Origin: an uncultured Fretibacterium sp.
GTDB lineage: Bacteria > Synergistota > Synergistia > Synergistales > Aminobacteriaceae
Reading direction: 5' to 3'
Length of the DNA: 64,000 nucleotides
Assembly (NCBI GenBank): GCA_937915755.1
Contig: CALGGR010000326.1
Coordinates: 1 to 64,000 of the forward strand
In this document: positions 54,012 through 62,595 of the stretch, one piece after another
Layout: the number at the start of each line of letters is the position of its first letter
How positions within the stretch are numbered: position 1 is the stretch's first letter
Program-made: the position numbers and the translations under genes
Notes under the pieces: model-generated
The model's database searches: none
What the model was told of the DNA's origin: nothing
The model's input: only the letters and a program-made list of their open reading frames with translations

Positions 54012-54041
54012 CCCACAGCGTCAGCAACATTGACACGCAAC

Positions 54042-54074
54042 AACGGCAGGACAGCAACATTCAACCCTGCCGTT
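54042..54074 (+). promoter_or_regulatory. Intercistronic hairpin after dppA
   Basis: AACGGCAGG (54042-54050) pairs perfectly with CCTGCCGTT (54066-54074), nine pairs, followed by AATTTTATT. It resembles a partial terminator and probably sets higher dppA than dppB expression. Confidence 0.7.
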
Positions 54075-54104
54075 AATTTTATTGACACAAGGAAGTGATT
54101 TCAC

Positions 54105-55034
54105 ATGCTCAAATACATTCTCCGCCGAATAATAATGCTAATCCCCGTATTACTCGGCGTTGCATTCTGCGTCTTCACCCTTCTATATTTCACACCCGGC
54201 GATCCCGCAAGAATGGTTCTCGGAGATTTGGCGACTGATGAAGCAATTAAAGAGTTCCGCGACAAGGAGGGACTAAATGATCCGTTCCTCGTTCAGTTCG
54301 GGAATTACGTCTGGAAAGCCGTAGCACATGGCGACATCGGACGCTCCTACAGCTCGAAACGCCCCGTGATGCAGGAGATACTCACGGCGTTCCCGTACAC
54401 TCTGAAACTCTCGGCGTTCGCAATGATTATAGCGATAATAATCGGCATACCATGCGGAATAATCTCGGCCATAAAGCAATACTCATGGTTCGACACAATA
54501 ACGATGATATTCGCAATGATTGGCCTCTCAATGCCCGTGTTCTGGCTGGGACTGTTATTGATACTGTTCTTCTCGGTGCGTTTAAGATGGCTTCCTTCGT
54601 CGGGCTTCTCAACGTTCAAGGCGATGATACTCCCGTCAGTAGCACTTGCAGCTCAGAGCGTCTCAATGGTTACGAGAATGACGCGCTCATCAATGCTTGA
54701 GGTAATCCGAGCCGACTACATTCGCACAGCACGCGCGAAAGGCCAGAAGGAAAGCATCGTCATCGGTGTACACGCCCTAAGAAACGCACTGATTCCCGTT
54801 GTAACGTTGTGCGGTCTGCAGTTCGGGCAGTTGCTATCGGGAGCAATTCTGACCGAGAGCATATTTGCTGTTCCCGGTGTTGGCCGATTGATGGTCAACG
54901 CGATAATGAGCCGTGATTACCCGATGGTACAGGGCGGTGTTCTGTTCATCGCAATAACGTTCAGCATCGTGAATTTGCTGGTTGACCTTCTTTATGCGTA
55001 CATTGACCCGCGCATTAAGGCCGAATTGAAATAG
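54105..55034 (+). CDS. dppB: Peptide ABC transporter permease
   Basis: A 309-residue inner-membrane permease with six hydrophobic segments. It opens MLKYILRRIIMLIPVLLGV, has GDPARMVLGDLAT, and the EAA-type cytoplasmic loop ARAKGQKESIVIGVHALRNALIPVV. It pairs with DppC to form the channel. Confidence 0.92.
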   Translation: MLKYILRRIIMLIPVLLGVAFCVFTLLYFTPGDPARMVLGDLATDEAIKEFRDKEGLNDPFLVQFGNYVWKAVAHGDIGRSYSSKRPVMQEILTAFPYTLKLSAFAMIIAIIIGIPCGIISAIKQYSWFDTITMIFAMIGLSMPVFWLGLLLILFFSVRLRWLPSSGFSTFKAMILPSVALAAQSVSMVTRMTRSSMLEVIRADYIRTARAKGQKESIVIGVHALRNALIPVVTLCGLQFGQLLSGAILTESIFAVPGVGRLMVNAIMSRDYPMVQGGVLFIAITFSIVNLLVDLLYAYIDPRIKAELK

Positions 55035-55045
55035 GAGGCTTGAAA

Positions 55046-55927
55046 ATGTCAGACAAAGAATTTACCCCTGAGCTTGTCAGAAAAAGACGAAGCCCCTTCA
55101 TGGACGTAATGTACCGTCTCGCAAAAAGCCCCCTTGCAATGTTCGGGCTTGCGATAATATTCGTCCTCGTATTCTGCGCTATATTCGCGGAAATAATCTC
55201 GCCTTACAGCCCAATAAAGCAGGACTTGATGCACATGTTCGAGACACCTTCGGCACAGCATTGGCTTGGTACTGACGAATTTGGGCGCGACATTCTAAGC
55301 AGGCTGATATACGGCGCGAGGGTGTCATTGCAGGTCGGATTCATAGCGGTTGGAATAGCTCTAATAACCGGCGGAATGTTAGGCGCAATTTCCGGCTACT
55401 ACAGCGGGAGGCTCGATAACTGCATAATGCGCGTTATGGACGTTCTATTGTCGATACCTCAGACATTGCTTGCGATTGCTATCGTTGCGGCATTAGGGCC
55501 TAGCTTGATGAACTTGATGATAGCGGTCGGAATTTCGGCTGTTCCTACTTATGCGCGTATTGTTCGAGGCTCGGTGCTTTCGATAAGGTCGATGGAGTTC
55601 ATCGAGGCTGCAAGGGCTGCGGGAAGCTCAGACCTCCGAATTATCCTCAAACACATCATCCCCAACAGCATGGCACCCATCATCGTACAGTCAACACTCG
55701 GAGTTGCATCGGCAATCCTCAACGCGGCGGGGCTGTCGTTCATCGGTCTCGGAATACAGCCTCCAAATCCTGAATGGGGCGCAATGCTCTCCGGCGGTCG
55801 GCAATATATCCGCGATTACCCGCACATGACGCTTTATCCCGGGCTTGCAATAATGCTGACGATACTCGCGCTGAACTTTCTTGGTGATGGTCTACGTGAT
55901 GCGCTTGACCCGAAGCTGAAGAGGTGA
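55046..55927 (+). CDS. dppC: Peptide ABC transporter permease
   Basis: A 293-residue second permease. The ATG at 55046 lies seven bases after AGGAGG; an in-frame TTG two codons earlier is less likely. QHWLGTDEFGRDILSRLIYGARVSL and the EAA loop AARAAGSSDLRIILKHIIPNSMAP are standard. Its stop overlaps the ribosome site of dppD. Confidence 0.92.
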   Translation: MSDKEFTPELVRKRRSPFMDVMYRLAKSPLAMFGLAIIFVLVFCAIFAEIISPYSPIKQDLMHMFETPSAQHWLGTDEFGRDILSRLIYGARVSLQVGFIAVGIALITGGMLGAISGYYSGRLDNCIMRVMDVLLSIPQTLLAIAIVAALGPSLMNLMIAVGISAVPTYARIVRGSVLSIRSMEFIEAARAAGSSDLRIILKHIIPNSMAPIIVQSTLGVASAILNAAGLSFIGLGIQPPNPEWGAMLSGGRQYIRDYPHMTLYPGLAIMLTILALNFLGDGLRDALDPKLKR

Positions 55928-55929
55928 TT

Positions 55930-56919
55930 ATGATGGATAACATGCTTGACATTAAGGACTTGACGATACACTACGAGTCAGAAGGCGGAACTGTTCACGC
56001 TGTCGAAGGTCTGAACTTGACGCTCGGACGCGGTGAAAGTCTTGGCTTTGTCGGCGAAACAGGAGCAGGGAAAACCACGACGGCTCTCGGAATAATGAGG
56101 CTTATCCCTGCCATAAACGGGAAAATTAAATCGGGCGAGATAATCTTCAACGGCGAAAATCTCCTCACTAAGTCAGAATCCGAGATGAGGAAAATTCGCG
56201 GCGGTAAGATTGCGATGATATTCCAAGACCCGATGACGAGCCTCAACCCAGTCATGACTGTCGACAAACAGATTGCCGAAATGATCTCACTCCACAAGAA
56301 CGTCTCGAAGTCCGAAGCCCTGAAACTTGCGGGTGATATGTTGGAACTTGTTGGGATACGGCGCGAGAGAATGCACGATTACCCTCACCAGTTTTCCGGC
56401 GGAATGAAGCAGAGAGTTGTGATTGCGATCGCATTGGCCTGTGACCCCGAATTGCTGATTGCCGACGAGCCAACGACAGCCCTTGACGTTACGATACAGG
56501 CTCAAGTCCTCGAACTCATGAAGGAATTGAAGCAGAAATTTTCAGCCTCAATGATACTCATAACGCACGATTTGGGGATAGTTGCTGACATCTGCGACAA
56601 GGTTGCGATAATGTACGCGGGGCGCGTTGTTGAATATGCCGACAAACGCTCGCTCTACACTAACCCTATACACCCATACACGCGGGGATTGTTCCGTTCA
56701 GTGCCGGACATTGACGAGGACGTTGACGAACTTCCAGTGATACCGGGATTGATGCCTGACCCTGTGAATCTTCCTTCGGGCTGTGCGTTCCATCCACGAT
56801 GCGGGGTAGCTACGGAGGAATGCGCAAAGATCAGGCCTGAAATGCAGGAGGCAGAGGCGGGGCATTTTGCAGCGTGTCCTTTCTGCGTAAAGAAATTCAT
56901 GAATGGGGAGGCGATGTAA
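55930..56919 (+). CDS. dppD: Peptide ABC transporter ATPase
   Basis: A 329-residue ATPase. Walker A is GETGAGKTT, signature FSGGMKQRV, Walker B LLIADEPTTALD, with the oligopeptide C-terminal extension containing CAFHPRCGVATEEC. The start could be ATG 55930 or 55933, both just after GAGGTGA; a GTG at 55924 lies inside that site. It ends directly before dppF. Confidence 0.92.
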   Translation: MMDNMLDIKDLTIHYESEGGTVHAVEGLNLTLGRGESLGFVGETGAGKTTTALGIMRLIPAINGKIKSGEIIFNGENLLTKSESEMRKIRGGKIAMIFQDPMTSLNPVMTVDKQIAEMISLHKNVSKSEALKLAGDMLELVGIRRERMHDYPHQFSGGMKQRVVIAIALACDPELLIADEPTTALDVTIQAQVLELMKELKQKFSASMILITHDLGIVADICDKVAIMYAGRVVEYADKRSLYTNPIHPYTRGLFRSVPDIDEDVDELPVIPGLMPDPVNLPSGCAFHPRCGVATEECAKIRPEMQEAEAGHFAACPFCVKKFMNGEAM

Positions 56920-57894
56920 ATGGACGGAGCATATATCCGCGTTGAAAACCTGAAGAAGTATTTTGCTACGAAAAGAGGAATGCTTCACGCGGTTGATGAT
57001 GTCAGCTTCGAGATAATGAAGGGTGAGACATTGGGGCTTGTCGGCGAATCTGGCTGCGGAAAATCAACGCTGGGACGCTGCTTGATACGCTTGCTCGACA
57101 GCACATCGGGGAAAGTCCTCCTCAAGAACGCCAACGATGACGGCTACACTGACGTAACGAAAGCATCACCCTCAGAAATGAAAGCGTTACGAAAGCGTGT
57201 ACAGATAGTCTTTCAAGACCCGTACTCGTGCCTTAATCCCCGCCTCTCAGTCTGGGAACTAATCGCAGAGCCTCTTATCGTCAACAACATTTACACGGAC
57301 AAGAGCGAGATGAGGAAGCGTATTCGCTCATTGATGGACACGGTAGGTCTTGCGGAAAGGCTTGAGAACAGTTATCCACACGAGCTTGACGGAGGAAGGC
57401 GGCAGAGAATCGGCATTGCCCGTTCACTTGCACTAAATCCGGAATTTATTGTGCTTGACGAGCCGGTATCAGCCCTCGATGTCTGCATTCAGGCGCAGAT
57501 CCTGAACCTCCTCAACGAGCTTCAGAAGGAATTTTCGTACACCTACGTATTCATCTCACATAATTTGAGCGTCGTCCGTCATGTCTCAGACAGAATCGCG
57601 GTAATGTATCTCGGCCAGATAGTCGAGCTTTCGGAGTACAGAGAGCTTTTCAGCAAGCCCCTTCACCCTTACACTCAGGCGTTACTGTCAGCGATTCCTC
57701 TCGCAAAACTGGACGTTCAGCGGGAACGTATTATACTTGAGGGTGATGTGCCAAACCCAATTGAGCCTCCGAATGCCTGCCGTTTCGCGGGAAGATGCCG
57801 TTACGCAAAGGAGATTTGCAGGAACACTCCGCCGGCATTGAAGGAAATCATGAAGGGTCATTATGCGGCATGTCATTTCGCAAAGGAGATATAA
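56920..57894 (+). CDS. dppF: Peptide ABC transporter ATPase
   Basis: A 324-residue second ATPase. Walker A is GESGCGKST and Walker B FIVLDEPVSALD. The signature reads LDGGRRQR instead of LSGGQRQR; this variant is known in DppF/OppF-type proteins and suggests one of the two ATP sites is degenerate. It ends with the CRFAGRCRYAKEIC cysteine cluster. Confidence 0.92.
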   Translation: MDGAYIRVENLKKYFATKRGMLHAVDDVSFEIMKGETLGLVGESGCGKSTLGRCLIRLLDSTSGKVLLKNANDDGYTDVTKASPSEMKALRKRVQIVFQDPYSCLNPRLSVWELIAEPLIVNNIYTDKSEMRKRIRSLMDTVGLAERLENSYPHELDGGRRQRIGIARSLALNPEFIVLDEPVSALDVCIQAQILNLLNELQKEFSYTYVFISHNLSVVRHVSDRIAVMYLGQIVELSEYRELFSKPLHPYTQALLSAIPLAKLDVQRERIILEGDVPNPIEPPNACRFAGRCRYAKEICRNTPPALKEIMKGHYAACHFAKEI

Positions 57895-57896
57895 GA

Positions 57897-59132
57897 ATGT
57901 ACACAACACTTGAGCATTTCTTGAAGTACGTAACTTATGACACACAATCCGACGAGGAAGCCGGACGAGCCGGAAAAGTTCCAAGCACAGACACGCAATG
58001 GGAGCTTGCCCGCGAGATGGAACGCGAACTTAACGAGCGCGGTTTCAAGGACGTATCTGTCAGCGAGTATTGCTACGTAATGGGAACATTGCCCGCAAAC
58101 ACAGACCGTAAGATCCCCGCAATCGGCTTCATCACGCACATGGACACAGCCGCCGAAGCCTCCGGAAAGAACGTAAAGGCCCGCATCGTGAAGAACTATG
58201 ACGGAGGTGATATTGTCCTCAATGACGCGCTGAAGGTGATAATGTCGCCGAAAGATTTCCCGTTCATGAAGAATTACGTCGGCCATGATTTGGTTGTTAC
58301 GGACGGTACGACGCTTCTCGGTGCTGACGACAAGGCGGGAATGGCTGAGGTTATGGGCGCGGTTGACTGGATTATAGCCCACCCTGAGTTTGAACACGGC
58401 GATATATGCGTTGCATTCACACCTGACGAAGAGATAAGCGAGCTTGCAAGTCATCTTGACATTGAGAAGTTCGGGGCAGATTTCGCGTACACTCTCGACG
58501 GTGGTTCGGAGGGTGAGATTAGCTACGAGACCTTCAACGCCGCCGGAGCAACCCTGAAGATTCATGGCCGTTCAGTTCACCCGGGCTCAGCAAAAGGTCT
58601 CATGCTAAGTGCTGTAACGATGGGCAACGAATTTCTCCTGATGCTCCCGCCTTACGAGACACCCGCAACGACGGAGAAATACGAAGGCTATTATCACTGT
58701 CTCACGTTCAACGGCGACACCGAGAATGCGACGCTGAAGTTCATAATCCGCGACCACGATAAGACGAAATTCGAGGCTAGGAAAAAATTTTTTGCCGACT
58801 GCGTTGACTGGCTACGGAGGAAGTACGGGGCTGAACGCTTCGAGCTTGACATGCACGACCAGTATTACAACATGCGTGAAAAGCTGGACGGGCACATGGA
58901 AGTCGTTGACCTCGCTGTAAGGGCCATGAAGGAAATCGGTATTGAGCCTTACTTCAAGGCCATGCGCGGAGGCACCGACGGAGCTGCTCTGTCATGGAGA
59001 GGGCTGATTACGCCCAACATATTCATCGGCGGACACAACTATCACGGGCGTTATGAGTTCGTATCGGTTCAGGTAATGGAGAAAGCGAGCGAGACGGTCA
59101 TCAAAATTCTTGAGCTTGCCGCGAAGAATTAG
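57897..59132 (+). CDS. pepT: Peptidase T (tripeptide aminopeptidase)
   Basis: A 411-residue M20B zinc peptidase. Metal and catalytic residues lie in GFITHMDTAAE, LLGADDKAGMAEV, FTPDEEIS and the late FIGGHNYHGRYEF. The dimerisation domain includes GRSVHPGSAKG. ATG 57897 follows GGAGAT and is two bases after dppF; an earlier in-frame start lies inside dppF. It finishes the uptake operon: imported tripeptides are cut in the cytoplasm. Confidence 0.94.
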   Translation: MYTTLEHFLKYVTYDTQSDEEAGRAGKVPSTDTQWELAREMERELNERGFKDVSVSEYCYVMGTLPANTDRKIPAIGFITHMDTAAEASGKNVKARIVKNYDGGDIVLNDALKVIMSPKDFPFMKNYVGHDLVVTDGTTLLGADDKAGMAEVMGAVDWIIAHPEFEHGDICVAFTPDEEISELASHLDIEKFGADFAYTLDGGSEGEISYETFNAAGATLKIHGRSVHPGSAKGLMLSAVTMGNEFLLMLPPYETPATTEKYEGYYHCLTFNGDTENATLKFIIRDHDKTKFEARKKFFADCVDWLRRKYGAERFELDMHDQYYNMREKLDGHMEVVDLAVRAMKEIGIEPYFKAMRGGTDGAALSWRGLITPNIFIGGHNYHGRYEFVSVQVMEKASETVIKILELAAKN

Positions 59133-59147
59133 GGATTAAGCGCGTTA

Positions 59148-59171
59148 CCCCCTGCGCGTAAAATCAGGGGG
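59148..59171 (+). terminator. Hairpin after pepT
   Basis: CCCCCTG pairs with CAGGGGG (59148-59154 with 59165-59171) around a ten-base loop. The tail ATTACTATTT is only moderately T-rich, so it is a likely but weak terminator, and it also faces the end of the minus-strand gene group. Confidence 0.55.
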
Positions 59172-59175
59172 ATTA

Positions 59176-59412
59176 CTATTTCAGGCCGTCAATTTTCTTG
59201 TAGATGTCTCCTGCGGCGTTGAGAGTGCCTGTGCTTGAGGACGTGATTTAGAGGGTCGTGCCGTCCGAGACTGCGATACCTGCAGCGTCGCAACCTGCCG
59301 TGAGGTTGAGTTCGATTCCGTTAACTGCTGCTGCGCCTTGCGAGATTACTGTTCCAGAAAGAATCACGAGAGCAAACGCCATTACGAACGCCGAAAAATT
59401 ATTCCGCATCAT
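59176..59412 (-). pseudogene. Small secreted protein interrupted by an in-frame TAA
   Basis: A 79-codon frame with ATG 59412 (AAGGAGG upstream) and signal peptide MMRNNFSAFVMAFALVILSG. The mature part NGIELNLTAGCDAAGIAVSD leads to TAA at codon 55 (59250-59248), after which the frame continues ITSSSTGTLNAAGDIYKK to a final TAG. The 54-residue product may still be exported. It overlaps the wecB end by 14 bases. No family is recognised. Confidence 0.55.
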
Positions 59413-60571
59413 AAAACTTCCTCCTTTGGGATAAATTTGAACGCAAAAAATCGCTGCGCAGACTTTGAGGGCTTATCGCTTCATGAATCTTCACACTTGC
59501 TGTACCGTCACCGAAGGGCTTTGTGTTCTTCCCGACAATAGCGGCCATGTACTCCGGCTCGTTAAGGATTCTCAAAGCCTCGTTCCTTATGTTATCCCGC
59601 CCGGTCCCAACGAGAATGCACGTCCCCTCAGTTATTGCCTCCGGACGCTCCGAGACTGTCCGCATTATGAGAACCGGCTTGTCGATTGCCGTAGCTTCCT
59701 CCTGAACTCCCCCGCTGTCCGACAATATGAACGCGCTCTTGCTCATAGCGTAGACGAACTCGGGGTAATTCAGCGGCTCGGTAAGTATTACGTTTCCGGG
59801 AAAATCCTTCAGTTCCTCGCGGATCACATCACGGACGGTCGGGTTCTTGTGCATCGGTATCAGGAACAACACATCGGGCCTCTCGCTTATCACATCTCTA
59901 ACAGCAGCGCATATATTCATGAGAGGCTCACCCCAAGACTCCCGCCTGTGTGCAGTCATTAGAATCAACGGACGTTCCCCAACACCGCGAAGATACTCAG
60001 GCGCGTCCATTCCCTTCCATCTCCTGAGAATGTCATAGAGAGCATCAATGACAGTGTTTCCAGTGATGTATATTTGCGACTCTGGCTTACCTTCTCGGAT
60101 TAAATTCTCGGCAGCTCCCTTTGTCGGCGCAAAGAACATATCCGCTATGCTGTCAGTGAGTACCCTGTTTGCCTCCTCTGGGAACGGCAGCGCGAGGTTA
60201 TGGCTTCTCAATCCCGCTTCAACATGGCCGATTCTAACGTGCCTGTAGAAAGCTGCCAATGATGCCGCGAATGTCGTCGATGTGTCCCCGTGTACAAGTA
60301 TCATGTCCTGCGGGTGAGCGTCAAGAATCTCGCCAACTCCCTGCAATACGCTCGCCATAATGTGATCCAACGTCTGACGTTCACGCATTATGTTAAGGTT
60401 GAAGTCAGCCGTTATCCCGAAATCATCGAGTGCCTGACGTAACATGTCGGTATGCTGTCCTGTCGCTAAAACTGTAACGCAGAGTTCGGGGTCTTTCCTA
60501 AGTTCAAGGATCACGGGGGCCATCTTTATTGCTTCCGGCCTCGTTCCTACAACGCAAGCTATATTTCTCAT
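59399..60571 (-). CDS. wecB: UDP-GlcNAc 2-epimerase (non-hydrolysing)
   Basis: A 390-residue enzyme converting UDP-GlcNAc to UDP-ManNAc for surface polysaccharide synthesis. VVGTRPEAIKMAPVI, VHGDTSTTFAASLAAFYRHVRIGHVEAGLRS, PFPEEANR and SDSGGVQEEA are the expected motifs. It overlaps wecA as ATGA. Its C-terminal end (from RSDFLRSNL) is more divergent than usual, perhaps because of the overlap with the next gene. Confidence 0.95.
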   Translation of the reverse strand: MRNIACVVGTRPEAIKMAPVILELRKDPELCVTVLATGQHTDMLRQALDDFGITADFNLNIMRERQTLDHIMASVLQGVGEILDAHPQDMILVHGDTSTTFAASLAAFYRHVRIGHVEAGLRSHNLALPFPEEANRVLTDSIADMFFAPTKGAAENLIREGKPESQIYITGNTVIDALYDILRRWKGMDAPEYLRGVGERPLILMTAHRRESWGEPLMNICAAVRDVISERPDVLFLIPMHKNPTVRDVIREELKDFPGNVILTEPLNYPEFVYAMSKSAFILSDSGGVQEEATAIDKPVLIMRTVSERPEAITEGTCILVGTGRDNIRNEALRILNEPEYMAAIVGKNTKPFGDGTASVKIHEAISPQSLRSDFLRSNLSQRRKFYDAE

Positions 60572-61452
60572 ATTAACCTCATGTAATATCTCAGGCCAAG
60601 CGCAAGCATTATGACCTGAAGCGATAGTATTATTGTTACCGTTAAAACGTTCGAGCCTGTAAGCGATATGAGTATGTGATGTAAATGTTTCTTGTCAGGG
60701 TAGAACGGCGATTTTCCCGTGAGCATTCTACGTGTGAACGCAGTCAGTGTATCAACAACTGGAATCCCGCCGAAAAGCACAAAGAGTATCAGTATGTCCG
60801 TTATCCCCGAAGCCCTGAGAGTGTTTGCTGATGACGTCAGGAAGTGGGACGCGAAAAGATAACCCAGCAATGTACTTCCGCCGTCGCCCAAGAAAGTCTG
60901 AGCCGATGGGAAGTTCCAGCAGAGAACACCGAGTGCCATTGCTCCCATGTATATTCCGGGATACGAACGCCCAAGCAAAAACAGTGCCAGCGATGACGCT
61001 ATGAATATTGAGATGCAGAGGCCGTTCATACCGTCGATGAGATTGTACGCGCTTGTTACACCTGCAAGCCATATCACAGCGATTATTGTTACTGGCATGC
61101 TAAAGTTCAGCGGGACTACAACAAGCATGGCAGCTCCTAAATGCAGCCCAAGCCTCAGAAACGGACTCAGTGAACACATGTCATCAAGGTATCCGCAGAG
61201 GAATATCACTGTTGCGCCCGTAGCTATGTAACGCAGATTAGGGGCACTTCCTGAAAGCAATACGGCCATGAGCATGTAACCCAGCCACAGCCCAATCCCT
61301 GCACCGCGAGGCATGTTACCTTTGTGAATCTTGCGGGCATCTGGAACGTCAATTATCCCATAAATACCCGCAAGCCTTATCGAAACTGGAGCGGTAAGTC
61401 CTCCCCAGAAAAATCCCAAGAGGAGGAATATGAAAAGTTGAACGTCAAGCAT
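60568..61452 (-). CDS. wecA: Undecaprenyl-phosphate sugar-1-phosphate transferase (WecA/TagO family)
   Basis: A 294-residue MraY-family membrane enzyme that attaches a GlcNAc-1-phosphate-type sugar to undecaprenyl phosphate. Motifs seen are VPDARKIHKGNMPRGAG, YLDDMCSLSP (metal aspartates), NLIDGMNGL, FLGDGGS and PDKKHLHHILI. About ten hydrophobic segments. With WecB it starts an envelope glycan. Confidence 0.92.
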   Translation of the reverse strand: MLDVQLFIFLLLGFFWGGLTAPVSIRLAGIYGIIDVPDARKIHKGNMPRGAGIGLWLGYMLMAVLLSGSAPNLRYIATGATVIFLCGYLDDMCSLSPFLRLGLHLGAAMLVVVPLNFSMPVTIIAVIWLAGVTSAYNLIDGMNGLCISIFIASSLALFLLGRSYPGIYMGAMALGVLCWNFPSAQTFLGDGGSTLLGYLFASHFLTSSANTLRASGITDILILFVLFGGIPVVDTLTAFTRRMLTGKSPFYPDKKHLHHILISLTGSNVLTVTIILSLQVIMLALGLRYYMRLI

Positions 61453-61458
61453 ATTGCC

Positions 61459-62550
61459 CTATCTTGTCCCGAATAACCTGTCTCCAGCGTCGCCAAGTCC
61501 GGGAACGATGTAGCCGTGCGAATTGAGATGCGAGTCCAAAGCCGCCGCGAAAATCTCAGCGTCAGGGTGTTCACGGTGAACTCTGTCGATTCCTTCAGGG
61601 GCAGCAATGAGGCAGACAAGCGAAATCTTACGGCCTCCGCGCTTCTTGATGAGGCTGATAGCGTCCGCAGCACTTCCGCCGGTCGCGAGCATAGGGTCAA
61701 GAACGAAAATATCACGTTCCTCAATGTCGAACGGGAGCTTGCAGTAGTATTCCACAGGCTGAAGAGTCTTAGGGTCGCGGTAAAGCCCAATGTGCCCGAC
61801 TTTCGCGTTCGGTACAAGCTGAAGTATACCGTCAACCATTCCCAGACCTGCGCGCAATACAGGGACTATCGCCATCTTTCTGCCCTCAAGAGTCTTCACA
61901 GTCGTCTCCTCGATGGGTGTCTCAACTTTCTTGTCGGTGAGGGGAAGGCTTCTTGTGATTTCGTAGACCATTAGGCCGGTGATTTCCTGAAGAAGCTCGC
62001 GGAACTGCTTTACGCTGGTATTCTTGTCGCGGATTATTCCGACTTTGTGCTGAATCAGAGGGTGGTTGAAGATCGTGATCCGGCCGCCGCCTTGTACAAT
62101 GTTGAGAGTCGACTTCTCGACCATAGAGATCTTGTTGAGCCTGCGGAGATGACGGCCGCCTTCAAAGGGAGTATCAAGCCAAGTTCCGAGAATTTCGGGG
62201 ACATCTTCGGGCTTAGTGGTGCGTCCGCCGAGAGCTATAACGTTGATGTCGTTGTGAGCTTTTGCGATGCGGGCATGTTCGGGAGTTTCACAGGAAACAG
62301 CGCGGACACCTGGGATCTTGTTTGCGGCGATTGAGATTCCATAGCCTGTTCCGCAGAGGAGGACTCCTGCGTCTGCTGCTTCGTCCATTATTGCCCCGCC
62401 TACTCTGAAGGCCGGATCTGTGTAGCTGTCCTCGCCATCGTATTCATATGCTCCCAAGTCTAGGACTTCAACGTTTCGGGACTTGAGGTATGCGGTTACG
62501 GCATCTTTCAGTACGAAGCCTGCGTGGTCGGTTCCAAGTGCTATTTTCAT
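61459..62550 (-). CDS. Fused ribose-5-phosphate isomerase B and uracil phosphoribosyltransferase
   Basis: One open 363-residue chain. Residues 1 to about 147 are RpiB: TDHAGFVLKD, the catalytic C66 in CGTGYGISIAANK, and NDINVIALGGRTT. From about 155 on it is Upp: HPLIQHKVGIIRDKNTS, PVLRAGLGMVDGI, the PRPP loop LDPMLATGGSAADAI and GLGDAGDRLFGT. RpiB makes ribose 5-phosphate, the precursor of PRPP that Upp uses with uracil to form UMP. A likely -10 box (TATAAT, 62593-62588) precedes it on the minus strand. Confidence 0.92.
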   Translation of the reverse strand: MKIALGTDHAGFVLKDAVTAYLKSRNVEVLDLGAYEYDGEDSYTDPAFRVGGAIMDEAADAGVLLCGTGYGISIAANKIPGVRAVSCETPEHARIAKAHNDINVIALGGRTTKPEDVPEILGTWLDTPFEGGRHLRRLNKISMVEKSTLNIVQGGGRITIFNHPLIQHKVGIIRDKNTSVKQFRELLQEITGLMVYEITRSLPLTDKKVETPIEETTVKTLEGRKMAIVPVLRAGLGMVDGILQLVPNAKVGHIGLYRDPKTLQPVEYYCKLPFDIEERDIFVLDPMLATGGSAADAISLIKKRGGRKISLVCLIAAPEGIDRVHREHPDAEIFAAALDSHLNSHGYIVPGLGDAGDRLFGTR

Positions 62551-62595
62551 GATGAGTTCTATCTCCTTTGCGGGAAATTTGCCACATATTATAGC

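Noticed and set aside
56920..57894. Loss of function of DppF because of the LDGGRRQR signature
   Set aside because: This variant of the ABC signature is common in DppF/OppF-type subunits and all other motifs are intact.
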